DNA of 64,000 nt from positions 34,985,439 to 35,049,438 of the forward strand of contig OX387191.1 in the NCBI GenBank assembly GCA_947561395.2, written 5' to 3'. Below are positions 22,815 to 32,090 of the stretch, piece after piece. Numbering within the stretch: position 1 is the stretch's first letter; every line of letters begins with the position of its first letter. The notes beneath the pieces are model-generated. The model was not told the origin of the DNA and did not search any database. It saw only the letters and a program-made list of their open reading frames with translations. Origin of the DNA: Buxus sempervirens. Taxonomy: Eukaryota; Streptophyta; Magnoliopsida; Buxales; Buxaceae. Both the position numbers and the translations under genes were made by a program.

Positions 22815-23605
22815 GGCTTCTGAAAGCCTTTGAATTTCAGACTTTTTCAAAACTCTTGGGCCTCTGAAAGCCTTTGAATTTCAGATTTTTCAAAAAATCC
22901 TGGGCCTCTGAAAGCCTTTGAATTTCAGACTTTTTCTCAAAAAACCCCGGGCCTCTGAAAGCCTTTGAATTTCAGACTTTTTCTCAAAAAACTCCCGGCC
23001 TCTGAAAGCCTTTGAATTTCAGAACTTTTGGGCCTCTGAAAGCCTTTGAATTTCAGACCTTTTCCTTTTGGGCCTCTGAAAGCCTTTGAATTTCAGAACT
23101 TTTGGGCCTCTGAAAGCCTTTGAATTTCAGACCTTTTCCTTTTGGGCCTCTGAAAGCCTTTGAATTTCAGAACTTTTGGGCCTCTGAAAGCCTTTGAATT
23201 TCAGACCTTTTTCTTTTGGGCCTCTGAAAGCCTTTGAATTTCAGAACTTTTGGGCCTCTGAAAGCCTCTGAATTTCAGACCTTTTTCTTTTGGGCCTCTG
23301 AAAGCCTTTGAATTTCAGAACTTTTGGGCCTCTGAAAGCCTTTGAATTTCAGTCCTTTTTCTTTTGGGCCTCTGAAAGCCTTTGAATTTCAGAACTTTTG
23401 GGCCTCTGAAAGCCTTTGAATTTCAGACCTTTTTCTTTTGGGCCTCTGAAAGCCTTTGAATTTCAGAACTTTTGGGCCTCTGAAAGCCTTTGAATTTCAG
23501 ACTTTTTAAAAAAAAAAAAACCTGGGCCTCTGAAAACCTTTGAATTTCAGACTTTTATCAAAAATCCCCGGGCCTCTGAAAGCCTTTGAATTTCAGACCT
23601 TTCTC
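22815..23605. repeat. Minisatellite of about 20 hairpin units in the G leader
   Basis: About twenty units share GGGCCTCTGAAAGCC followed by TTTGAATTTCAGA. Each unit holds the inverted arms TCTGAAA and TTTCAGA separated by nine bases, so each can fold as a small hairpin. In the middle, units of about 34 bp (ending AGAACTTTT) alternate with units of about 40 bp (ending AGACCTTTTTCTTTT), giving a period of about 74 bp. Outer units are more irregular. The arms and loops are almost invariant; the linkers vary. Confidence 0.9.
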
Positions 23606-23859
23606 TCTTTTGTGGGACCTGTTGGAAGCCCTAGAATATTCCAACAATTCAATTCAAAATAAAAAAAAAATAAATAAAAAAAAAAGAAGCAAATAAAAAA
23701 AAAAAAAAAATCCAAACTCGTGTTCACCCAGCTCGCACATAGGCATACCTAGACATGTGAATGAGATTAAATTGGCACTGATATTTTTCCTTTATCTTTT
23801 CACCAGGTACTAATACACTCGCAATCATAGCTCCTGTAACCAGATCAAGAGCTCGAGCC

Positions 23860-26205
23860 ATGAATCCCATTGAAGATGAAGTTGATGCTCCTCATCCAGA
23901 TGTCGTTCTACTCCAAGAACAAGTGGCAGGACTGGCCCGAATGCTAGAGAACATACTGTCAGTACAGGCCCAACAAGTGCAGGCCCAACAAATGCAGGCC
24001 CAGAACCAGGCATCCACATCCAACCCTGCACCTCCACCCCAAGTCAATGTTCCACCTCCAGTGCAACCAACTCCTGAACCCGTCTATGAACCCACCCCTG
24101 AACCTATACTAACCAGGGATGAGACAGCTGAATCAAACAAGGCTAAGGAAAAGGAAAGGATAAGGGAAGAGGTTGAAAGAAAGTTCATGCATAAGCTAGA
24201 AATGATCCAGGATGAACTAAGGGAAGTCAAAGGGGTAAACAACTTTGGAGGCACCAATTTTGAAGACCTGTGTCTATACCCCAATGTTAACCTGCCGGCC
24301 AAGTTTAAGTGCCCAGACTTGGACAAGTATGATGGCACTGGTTGCCCCATGAGCCACCTAAAGTTATACTGTGGTGCCCTATGCCAGTTCGGGCAGGATG
24401 AGGGTATCTTGATCCAACTTTTCCAAAGGAGCCTAACAGGAACCGCATTAAGATGGTTCGCCACTCTGGACCATGGGAAGATCAAAAGATGGAAGGACCT
24501 AGCCGATGCCTTCCTGGCTCAATACCGGTTCAATTCAGAAATCATGCCAGATAGGTACGACGTCATGAGAATGAGCAAAGGAAGGGAGGAGACTGTAAGG
24601 CAATATGCCAAGAGATGGAGGGAGACGGCCTCCCAGGTCAGGCCACCCATGCTAGAACAGGAAATGATTTCTACCTTCATAAGCACTTTGGGTCAACCAT
24701 TCTACAGCCACTTGGTGGGTCAGACCACCACTAATTTTGCAGCTTTGGTTCAGGTGGCTGACCGAATTGAGGATGGAATAAGGTCAGGTAAGATAATTGA
24801 CCACTCTGCCATGGTTAGCCAGCAGGACCCCAACCTAAAGAAAGGAAGCGGGACAAAAAAGAATGGGAACAAGAAGGAGGGTGAGGTAAACATGGTACAG
24901 CCACCATCTGGCCCTAACAAGCCCATACAAATCAACGTACCTGCTCATTTTCCTACTCCATCTCCACCTACTCAGGCCCCTATGAGGGTTAATGTTCCAA
25001 CAGCACCTTCAGACCAAAAAAGGGTTTTTACCAAAGAGGAAAAGGACGCCTATTTTGCAGCAAGGAGAAATAGGGTTTTCACCCCTATTCCAATGACTCC
25101 CTCTCAATTGCTGCCCACTTTATTGCAAGGAGGGTATATCACCTTAAGAGAACCTAATCCGAATGCATCTAAGGGGAGAAATTTTGACCCCTCCACCACT
25201 TGTGATTACCATATGGGTGCACCTGGGCACCCTACAGACAAGTGCTGGCCTTTGAAACATGCCATTCAGGACTTACTAGACCAGAATACCTTGTCTTTCA
25301 ATACGGGGGCTTCCAATCCTCCAAGAACCGATATTGGACAAAACCCACTGCCCCAGCATCACGGGGCAGGCCCATCTAATGTCATAGGAGTCATCTCTTC
25401 TGACAAAATAACCTTTGACCCATCTCAATTAATTGCTCCCATAGGGACAACGGTCAAAGTATATTTTGACAGGAGAAGTGAAGGCAAAGAGATAAATATG
25501 ATTTCAAAGGGGAATGATAGTGCTGCAAAGAACATTAGCTCATCTTTGGACCGGGTCTCATCCCTCATGGCCCAGATGAACATCACCAAGCCACCCTTGG
25601 TCATTAATTGCCATTCATCCACTTTTACTCCGCCCATTCAGTCTAAGCCACCATTGGTCATAAATTGTGACCCCCTTAGTGCATCAGTCCCTTTTGCAAC
25701 CCCTCAACCAAAACAACTACCTCCATTGGTTGTTAATGTTCCTATTACTCAGACTTCCATCGCCAAGCCCAAACTTCCCCCATTGGTGGTGAATGTCCCC
25801 AAGCCTTCCTACTCTGAATCGGCTGTACCATGGAACTACAGTGAGGCATTTACCACTACATGCCCTGCAGTTGAAAGCAAGGAAGAAGTAAATCTCATGA
25901 TGAGGTCAGGAAAGTGTGTAGGGGTGGAAGAAAAACAGAAAGAAACAGAGAAGGATAAAGAAGAAGAAAGAAATAAAGGCAAGGCCAAAGTAGGGGAAGA
26001 GGCCCCTCAGGTAACTAACAGTGAGGCTGCTGACCTCATTAAGGTAATAAAAAAGAGTGAGTTCAATGTCATTGAGCAGTTGAACAAGGTCCCTGCCCAG
26101 ATCTCAATTCTGGGATTATTGTTAAATTCAGAAAAACATAGGGACTCCTTGTTAAGGATACTTCAGGGGGCCATGTGCCTAAAAACATTGAACCAGACCA
26201 ACTAG
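23860..26205 (+). CDS. gag: Element G gag
   Basis: A 781-residue capsid-type protein of the Tat lineage. The N-terminus is Q/P-rich (repeated QAQQ), then helical and charged. The retrotransposon gag core follows at about residues 165-300, with FQRSLTGTALRWFATLD and VRQYAKRWRETASQV. A CCHC-like knuckle (CDYHMGAPGHPTDKCW) starts near residue 448, and proline-rich repeats containing PPLVVNVP follow. The chosen start is the first Met after the acceptor-like sequence; upstream in-frame alternatives were not evaluated. Pol opens in another frame shortly before gag ends, a read-through or frameshift arrangement common in retroelements. No break was noticed. Confidence 0.88.
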   Translation: MNPIEDEVDAPHPDVVLLQEQVAGLARMLENILSVQAQQVQAQQMQAQNQASTSNPAPPPQVNVPPPVQPTPEPVYEPTPEPILTRDETAESNKAKEKERIREEVERKFMHKLEMIQDELREVKGVNNFGGTNFEDLCLYPNVNLPAKFKCPDLDKYDGTGCPMSHLKLYCGALCQFGQDEGILIQLFQRSLTGTALRWFATLDHGKIKRWKDLADAFLAQYRFNSEIMPDRYDVMRMSKGREETVRQYAKRWRETASQVRPPMLEQEMISTFISTLGQPFYSHLVGQTTTNFAALVQVADRIEDGIRSGKIIDHSAMVSQQDPNLKKGSGTKKNGNKKEGEVNMVQPPSGPNKPIQINVPAHFPTPSPPTQAPMRVNVPTAPSDQKRVFTKEEKDAYFAARRNRVFTPIPMTPSQLLPTLLQGGYITLREPNPNASKGRNFDPSTTCDYHMGAPGHPTDKCWPLKHAIQDLLDQNTLSFNTGASNPPRTDIGQNPLPQHHGAGPSNVIGVISSDKITFDPSQLIAPIGTTVKVYFDRRSEGKEINMISKGNDSAAKNISSSLDRVSSLMAQMNITKPPLVINCHSSTFTPPIQSKPPLVINCDPLSASVPFATPQPKQLPPLVVNVPITQTSIAKPKLPPLVVNVPKPSYSESAVPWNYSEAFTTTCPAVESKEEVNLMMRSGKCVGVEEKQKETEKDKEEERNKGKAKVGEEAPQVTNSEAADLIKVIKKSEFNVIEQLNKVPAQISILGLLLNSEKHRDSLLRILQGAMCLKTLNQTN

Positions 26206-29200
26206 GCCGGATGGTTGGTCAAATATTATCCCATAATGTCATAACCTTTTCTGAAACTGAAATTAGTCCAGCAGGATACCATCATGTGGATCCTTTGCAT
26301 ATTGCTGTGCTCAGTAAAGGCTGCATGATAGCCCGGGTCTTGATTGATAATGGGTCAGCCCTCAATGTCTGCCCATTAGTAACCTTTGTTAAGCTCAATC
26401 TGGAGCGAAACAAAATAAAACAAAACGGAAGAATTATAAGAGCATTTGACAGCTCTAAAACACACTCCCTAGGGGAGGTTGAACTGCCGGTCACAATTGG
26501 ACCGTATATTTTCAACATCACATTTGAAGTGATGGATATACCTGCGGCTTTCAACCTACTCCTAGGAAGGCCGTGGATTCATACGGCTAGGGCCATACCA
26601 TCTACCCTCCACCAAAGAGTCAAGTACATTAGAGGGCAAAAGGTGATTACCGTCCTGGCCGAAAACTTGGTTCCCCCCATGTGGTCCCCTGATGTACCCT
26701 GTATTAACACGGAAATGACAGCAGATAAAATGGCGTTTCACTCTTTTCAATTTGAAGCTGTGAATTATATACCTGGGGGGTATCAGCAAAAAGAAGGAAA
26801 ATTGACCTGTGCTGAAAAAATGGTCAAAAATGTATTAGAAAAGTACCATTTTCATCCTGGAAAAGGTCTGGGGGTTAACCTACAAGGAAGGATAGAACCA
26901 ATACAGGTCAAGAAGATGGTTCACAGAGCAGGATTGGGGTCTAAGCCAAGGAAATGGAAAAGTCAGGGGCAGATAGAAGCTATGAAATTCCCGCACATCA
27001 GGGAAACTTTTCCTAAGCTGTCTCACATGATTCAGCTGTCTCCTCCTGAGGATCAGTCTAAACCTCCATACTACAATGTCAACCCATTCCAGAAACCCAA
27101 ACCCTCCACAATACAACCATATGTTCCACCTCCACCTCCACAAGCATCTGGTGGGCCTGGGCCACAGACAGAACAGAGGCAGGATTTTTCTGAGGACATA
27201 GGGGCATTCTTTGCCATGACAGAAGGCAACCAAGAAAAAGTAGCAGAGGAGCTACCTTTTATTGATTGGGCCGCAGTAGAAGTTCCATCGGGAACTGGCC
27301 CTACCGAAGAAGCAGGCAATGCAACTCACCCAGTACTGGTGATTTCTGATGCAGACCATGAGCTCGAGGAGCAGGATTGTATCCCTGCCCCAGATTCTTT
27401 CATTTTGAATAATTGGGAGGAAACTCCCCTTACTTTTGAAGCCGCGTTTGTTTGGCAAACAGACATGGCTTCCAAAAAAAAAACTCCATTAGTGGAATGC
27501 CCTTTTCCTGAAGGTTTTAATGAGCCTTCGTCTTCAGGGAAAGATTTTGTAGAAGGCTCTCAAATAACACAAAAAGATTTTTCAGTTTTTTCTAGAAAAG
27601 ATAAAATTTTCAAAAGGGTCCAAACCATTTATGAACCATATAAGCAAACGGAATTGGATCAGGATGAGTATGACTTCGACCTTGAGCTCGACTTTGACCT
27701 AATGGGGGTTGAAGAAGAGACCGAGGACGAAGAAAACGACGTTCCAATAGAAATCACATATCAATTAGAGCGTCATGAAAAGGGGGTCCAACCCAATATC
27801 GAAGAGACCATATCAATCAACCTAGGGACCGAAGATGACCCAAAAATAGTGAAGATTGAGGTATGTCTATCTGAGGTACAGCGGGATGAAATGATACGAT
27901 TTTTGGCTGATTATGAAGATGTGTTTGCATGGTCGTATCGGGATATGCCGGGGTTAGACACAGATATGGTGGTGCACAGGCTACCCATTCTACCAGACTC
28001 TAAGCCAGTTAAGCAGAAACTGAGAAGGTTAAAACCTGAGTGGACATTGAAGGTTAAAGATGAAGTGGTTAAACAATTCCAAGCCGGATTCTTAGCAGTT
28101 TCCACATACCCCGAATGGCTTGCAAATATAGTGCCAGTGCCAAAGAAGGATGGGAAGGTCAGAATGTGCGTAGATTATAGAGATTTGAATAAGGCAAGTC
28201 CAAAGGATGATTTTCCACTTCCACACATAGACATCCTGGTGGATAACACCGCTGTACATAGTCTATTCTCATTCATGGATGGGTTTTCTGGGTATAATCA
28301 GATTAAGATGGCTAAGGAAGACCAAGAGAAGACGGCCTTTATCACCCCTTGGGGTACCTTCCACTACACTGTCATGCCATTTGGACTTAAGAATGCTGGG
28401 GCAACCTACCAGAGGGCCATGACAGCCTTATTCCATGATATGATCCATAAGGAGATGGAGGTTTATGTGGATGATATGATAGCCAAATCATGTGAGGAAG
28501 AAGACCACTTGATCAACTTGAAGAAGGTATTTGACCGACTTAGGAAATACAGTCTAAGGCTTAACCCTGCTAAGTGTGTCTTTGGGGCTACATCAGGAAA
28601 ATTATTGGGTTTTATAGTAAGCAGAAGGGGAATTGAGATTGACCCAGCTAAAGCTAAAGCCATCATTGAAATGCCATCACCTAGAACCGAGAGGGAAGTT
28701 CGGGGTTTTCTTGGGAGGATTCAGTACATAAGCCGGTTCATAGCACAGCTCACCGCTATCTGTGAACCAATTTTCAAACTTTTAAGAAAGAATAACCCGA
28801 CAGTCTGGAATGATGATTGCCAAGAAGCCTTTGACACAATAAAGGAGTATTTATTGAACCCACCTGTGCTAGTACCACCCACTCCAGGAAGGCCATTAAT
28901 CCTATACTTGTCAGTTTTGGAAACATCAATGGGGTGTGTCTTAGGACAGCATGACGATACAGGCAGAAAGGAGAGGGCGATTTACTACCTGAGTAAGAAA
29001 TTTACAGAATATGAAGCAAAGTACTCTCCATTAGAAAAGACTTGTTGTGCTTTAGTATGGGCAACTCAGAGACTAAGGCACTATTTCCTTAGTCATTCCA
29101 CCTTATTGATATCCCGAATGGACCCTTTGAAGTATCTATTTGAGAAACCAGCTTTAACTGGCAGAACAGCAAAGTGGCAGTTGTTGCTCTCTGAATTTGA

Positions 29201-31079
29201 CCTCACCTATATCACACAAAAGGCCATTAAGGGTCAAGCCATTGCAGATCACTTGGCTGCACACCCTTTACCAGAATACCAACCCTTAAAGACCAACTTC
29301 CCTGATGAGGCAATCCTGTTTGCTGAAGAGGAAGAAGGTGAAAGCTCATGGCAAATGTTTTTTGATGGGGCCGCCAATATGAATGGAAATGGAATAGGGG
29401 CTGTATTGATCAAGCCAGATGGGGCACATATCCCGATCGCAGTGAAGTTAAGGTTCCAATGCACGAACAATATAGCAGAGTATGAAGCATGCATAATTGG
29501 GTTACAAGCAGCCTTAGATCATGAAGTAGAGGAACTTGACGTATATGGGGATTCGAGTCTTATCATCTTCCAAACAACTGGTGAATGGAAAACCAAGGAT
29601 CACAAATTGATCCCCTATCACCAGTATTTGGAAGAAATAAGCAATAAATTTACTCGAATTTCCTTCAATTATATGCCAAGGGCCAAAAACCAGTTTGCAG
29701 ATGCTTTAGCAACATTGGCTTCAATGGTCAGTATGCCAGAAGGGGTTGATATTAGACCATTAGAAATTGAAGTCAGAGATGAACCAGCCTACTGCCTTGT
29801 TCTAGAAGAAACCCCAGAAGAAGAAGTACCATGGTTTCAAGACATTAAGAACTTCCTAAATGATCGGAGCTTACCAGAAAATGTCACCTCTACAGAGAAA
29901 AGAACAATACAGAGGCTGGCAGGACAGTTCTTACTAAGTGGTGGGCAGTTGTACAAAAGATCACACAATGATATACTACTTAGATGTGTTGCAAAAACCG
30001 AATCAGAAAGGATAGTGGAAACCGTACATGGAGGAGTGTGTGGACCCCATATGAATGGGCATATGCTTGCCAAGAAGATTCTGCGATTGGGATATTACTG
30101 GTCGACTATGGAGCATGATTGCTATATGCACGTTAAAAGGTGTCATTTATGCCAAGTGTACGCGGATAACAAGAATGCACCCCCAAGTGAATTACACAGT
30201 ATGACATCCCCGTGGCCTTTTTCTATGTGGGGTATAGATGTCATTGGAATGATCTCTCCAAAGGCATCAAATGGACATAGATTTATACTCGTAGCAATTG
30301 ATTACTTCACTAAGTGGGTAGAAGCGGCTTCTTATGCAAACATTACGAGTAGCCATGTTCTTAAGTTTTTGAAGCACAACATCATTTGCCGCTATGGTTT
30401 GCCAAGTGCCATAGTAACAGACAATGCTTCAAACCTTAAGAACAAAGACATGAGGAAGATGTGTGAACAATTTCAGATTACCCACCACAAGTCAGCGCCT
30501 TACAGACCAAAGATGAATGGGGCAGTGGAAGCAGCAAATAAGAATATAAAGAAGATTATTCAAAAGATGGTAGTGAGTTTTAAAGATTGGCATGAAATGC
30601 TGCCACTTGCTCTACATGCTTACAGAACCTCAATTCGGACTTCTACAGGGGCAACCCCATACTCCTTAGTCTATGGAATGGAAGCAGTTTTACCAGTGGA
30701 AGTGGAAATACCTTCACTAAGAGTGCTAATGGAAGCAGAATTAGAAGAAGCTGAATGGATACAGTCTAGACATGATCAACTCAATTTAATTGAAGAAAAG
30801 CGTTTGAAGGCACTTAGTCATGGCCAAATATATCGGAAGAGGATGGCTAGGGCTTACAATAAAAAGGTGAAGCCCAGAACCTTCCAAGAAGGAAATTTGG
30901 TATTAAAGAAGATTTTACCCTTTTTGGAAGATCCTCGTGGAAAGTTCAAACCAAATTGGGAAGGACCTTATGTGGTCAAGAAAGTTCTATCAGGGGGTGC
31001 TCTCATCTTAACAGAAATGGATGGGAAGGATTTTCCTGAGCCAATTAACTCTGATGCAGTAAAGAGATATTTTCCATGA
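26175..31079 (+). CDS. pol: Element G pol
   Basis: A 1634-residue open frame. Protease comes first (VLIDNGSALNV near residue 52, LLLGRPWI near 130). A glycine-rich G-patch-like stretch (GKGLGVNLQGRIEPI) lies near 235. Reverse transcriptase has MCVDYRDLNKASPKDDF near 660 and YVDDMIAKS near 763. A retroviral-type RNase H covers about 900-1020. A second archaeal-type RNase H starts near 1058 (MFFDGAANMNGNGIGAVLI; ADALATLASM near 1175). Integrase has a zinc-binding region near 1285-1330 and catalytic acidic residues in WGIDVIG, VTDNASN and GAVEAANK (about 1354-1451). The dual RNase H is the Tat-lineage signature. Confidence 0.93.
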   Translation: MPKNIEPDQLGRMVGQILSHNVITFSETEISPAGYHHVDPLHIAVLSKGCMIARVLIDNGSALNVCPLVTFVKLNLERNKIKQNGRIIRAFDSSKTHSLGEVELPVTIGPYIFNITFEVMDIPAAFNLLLGRPWIHTARAIPSTLHQRVKYIRGQKVITVLAENLVPPMWSPDVPCINTEMTADKMAFHSFQFEAVNYIPGGYQQKEGKLTCAEKMVKNVLEKYHFHPGKGLGVNLQGRIEPIQVKKMVHRAGLGSKPRKWKSQGQIEAMKFPHIRETFPKLSHMIQLSPPEDQSKPPYYNVNPFQKPKPSTIQPYVPPPPPQASGGPGPQTEQRQDFSEDIGAFFAMTEGNQEKVAEELPFIDWAAVEVPSGTGPTEEAGNATHPVLVISDADHELEEQDCIPAPDSFILNNWEETPLTFEAAFVWQTDMASKKKTPLVECPFPEGFNEPSSSGKDFVEGSQITQKDFSVFSRKDKIFKRVQTIYEPYKQTELDQDEYDFDLELDFDLMGVEEETEDEENDVPIEITYQLERHEKGVQPNIEETISINLGTEDDPKIVKIEVCLSEVQRDEMIRFLADYEDVFAWSYRDMPGLDTDMVVHRLPILPDSKPVKQKLRRLKPEWTLKVKDEVVKQFQAGFLAVSTYPEWLANIVPVPKKDGKVRMCVDYRDLNKASPKDDFPLPHIDILVDNTAVHSLFSFMDGFSGYNQIKMAKEDQEKTAFITPWGTFHYTVMPFGLKNAGATYQRAMTALFHDMIHKEMEVYVDDMIAKSCEEEDHLINLKKVFDRLRKYSLRLNPAKCVFGATSGKLLGFIVSRRGIEIDPAKAKAIIEMPSPRTEREVRGFLGRIQYISRFIAQLTAICEPIFKLLRKNNPTVWNDDCQEAFDTIKEYLLNPPVLVPPTPGRPLILYLSVLETSMGCVLGQHDDTGRKERAIYYLSKKFTEYEAKYSPLEKTCCALVWATQRLRHYFLSHSTLLISRMDPLKYLFEKPALTGRTAKWQLLLSEFDLTYITQKAIKGQAIADHLAAHPLPEYQPLKTNFPDEAILFAEEEEGESSWQMFFDGAANMNGNGIGAVLIKPDGAHIPIAVKLRFQCTNNIAEYEACIIGLQAALDHEVEELDVYGDSSLIIFQTTGEWKTKDHKLIPYHQYLEEISNKFTRISFNYMPRAKNQFADALATLASMVSMPEGVDIRPLEIEVRDEPAYCLVLEETPEEEVPWFQDIKNFLNDRSLPENVTSTEKRTIQRLAGQFLLSGGQLYKRSHNDILLRCVAKTESERIVETVHGGVCGPHMNGHMLAKKILRLGYYWSTMEHDCYMHVKRCHLCQVYADNKNAPPSELHSMTSPWPFSMWGIDVIGMISPKASNGHRFILVAIDYFTKWVEAASYANITSSHVLKFLKHNIICRYGLPSAIVTDNASNLKNKDMRKMCEQFQITHHKSAPYRPKMNGAVEAANKNIKKIIQKMVVSFKDWHEMLPLALHAYRTSIRTSTGATPYSLVYGMEAVLPVEVEIPSLRVLMEAELEEAEWIQSRHDQLNLIEEKRLKALSHGQIYRKRMARAYNKKVKPRTFQEGNLVLKKILPFLEDPRGKFKPNWEGPYVVKKVLSGGALILTEMDGKDFPEPINSDAVKRYFP

Positions 31080-32090
31080 ATGAATATTACTAGGAAAGGA
31101 TCTGAGGCCATTGTTCTTTATATCCCAAAATTTGAATCCCTAGTCAAACCAATTTGAGCCTGTTCGTATTTTTTTGTTAAACCCAAACTGGACTTACAGC
31201 CTTATACTGGGGCAAAGCCAATAAGGGCAAGGCCAATAGGGGCAAAAAGAAAAAAAAAAGAAGAAAAAATTTGAAAAAAAAAAAAAAAGAAAAAGGAAAA
31301 AAATAGGGGCAAATAAATGCCAAATACAAAAGAAGGGGAATGGGATTGAATTCACCATGACTGTAAGTCCAGTTGACCCATTTTCACACTTAGAAAATTT
31401 TGAGCCTTTAATACCTTTTCTTTCATAAACCGAACCTAGCCTTTGTTTCGTCCTATTATTAAGACCTCGGTGATTTTAGTATATTCATTCAACTTTCAGA
31501 GTAAGATTGGTGATGACGGAATGCAGAGGCCAACCCTAGTGAAAACCGTAATTGGCACTAGGGGCAAGAAGGGCAAAAAGAAAAAAAGAAAAAAAGAAAA
31601 AAAAAAAGAAAAAAAAAGAAGAAAAGAAAAAGAAGAAAAGAATCAAGGGATGAGTTGATCATGGGGTCTAAGTTTCAAATCAGCATGAGCACTGGAAACT
31701 GAGCAGATTAGCAAGGCCAATCAGGAAGGAAAAATCATTAGGGGATGATTCTAAAGGTCACGGGGTAGACAAATTTGGTCTCTCCCTATTGCTTGGACTA
31801 CCCTTTTCATTATTCAACCTGATTTTAATTCCTTTAATTATATGTGATTAAGTGTTTTGGATCAGCTTTCAAAAAAAAAAAAAAAAAACTATACTTTGGC
31901 CAGTGATGAGAAATCAAATACTTTTTCATAAAACTTCTGTTTTTATAAGCATCTGAGAATTCTGAGGCCAATAATATAAAACCTATTTTGAATTAAATAT
32001 AATATCTTTCCACTAATGGAGTTTGCTTTTGTAAAAAAGTATGGAAAAAATGAAAGAAAGGAAAAAAAAAAAAAATGATGATGAAAGAAT
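31080..32090. other. Convergent intergenic region of G, A/G-rich
   Basis: No gene. Two purine-rich blocks (about 31215-31320 and 31560-31650) each follow a GGGGCAA phrase, and there are further A-runs near 31870 and 32060. Sense pol ends at its left edge and the antisense gene ends at its right edge, so both transcripts would terminate here; no single terminator motif can be named. Confidence 0.6.

Larger units (their letters stand above)
20114..23806 (+). other. Possible leader intron of element G
   Basis: A consensus donor (CAG|GTAAGT, GT at 20114-20115) lies just after the presumed transcription start. A strong pyrimidine tract with acceptor (CTTTATCTTTTCACCAG, AG at 23805-23806) lies 53 bases before the gag start. 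Splicing between them would remove the rest of the LTR, the leader array and the hairpin minisatellite. Tat/Ogre elements are known to use introns, though the best-described one lies elsewhere; this leader intron is inferred. Confidence 0.45.

Noticed and set aside
22815-23605. Hairpin array as a CRISPR
   Set aside because: Plant nuclear context; repeats are adjacent with short non-unique linkers, no spacers, no cas genes.
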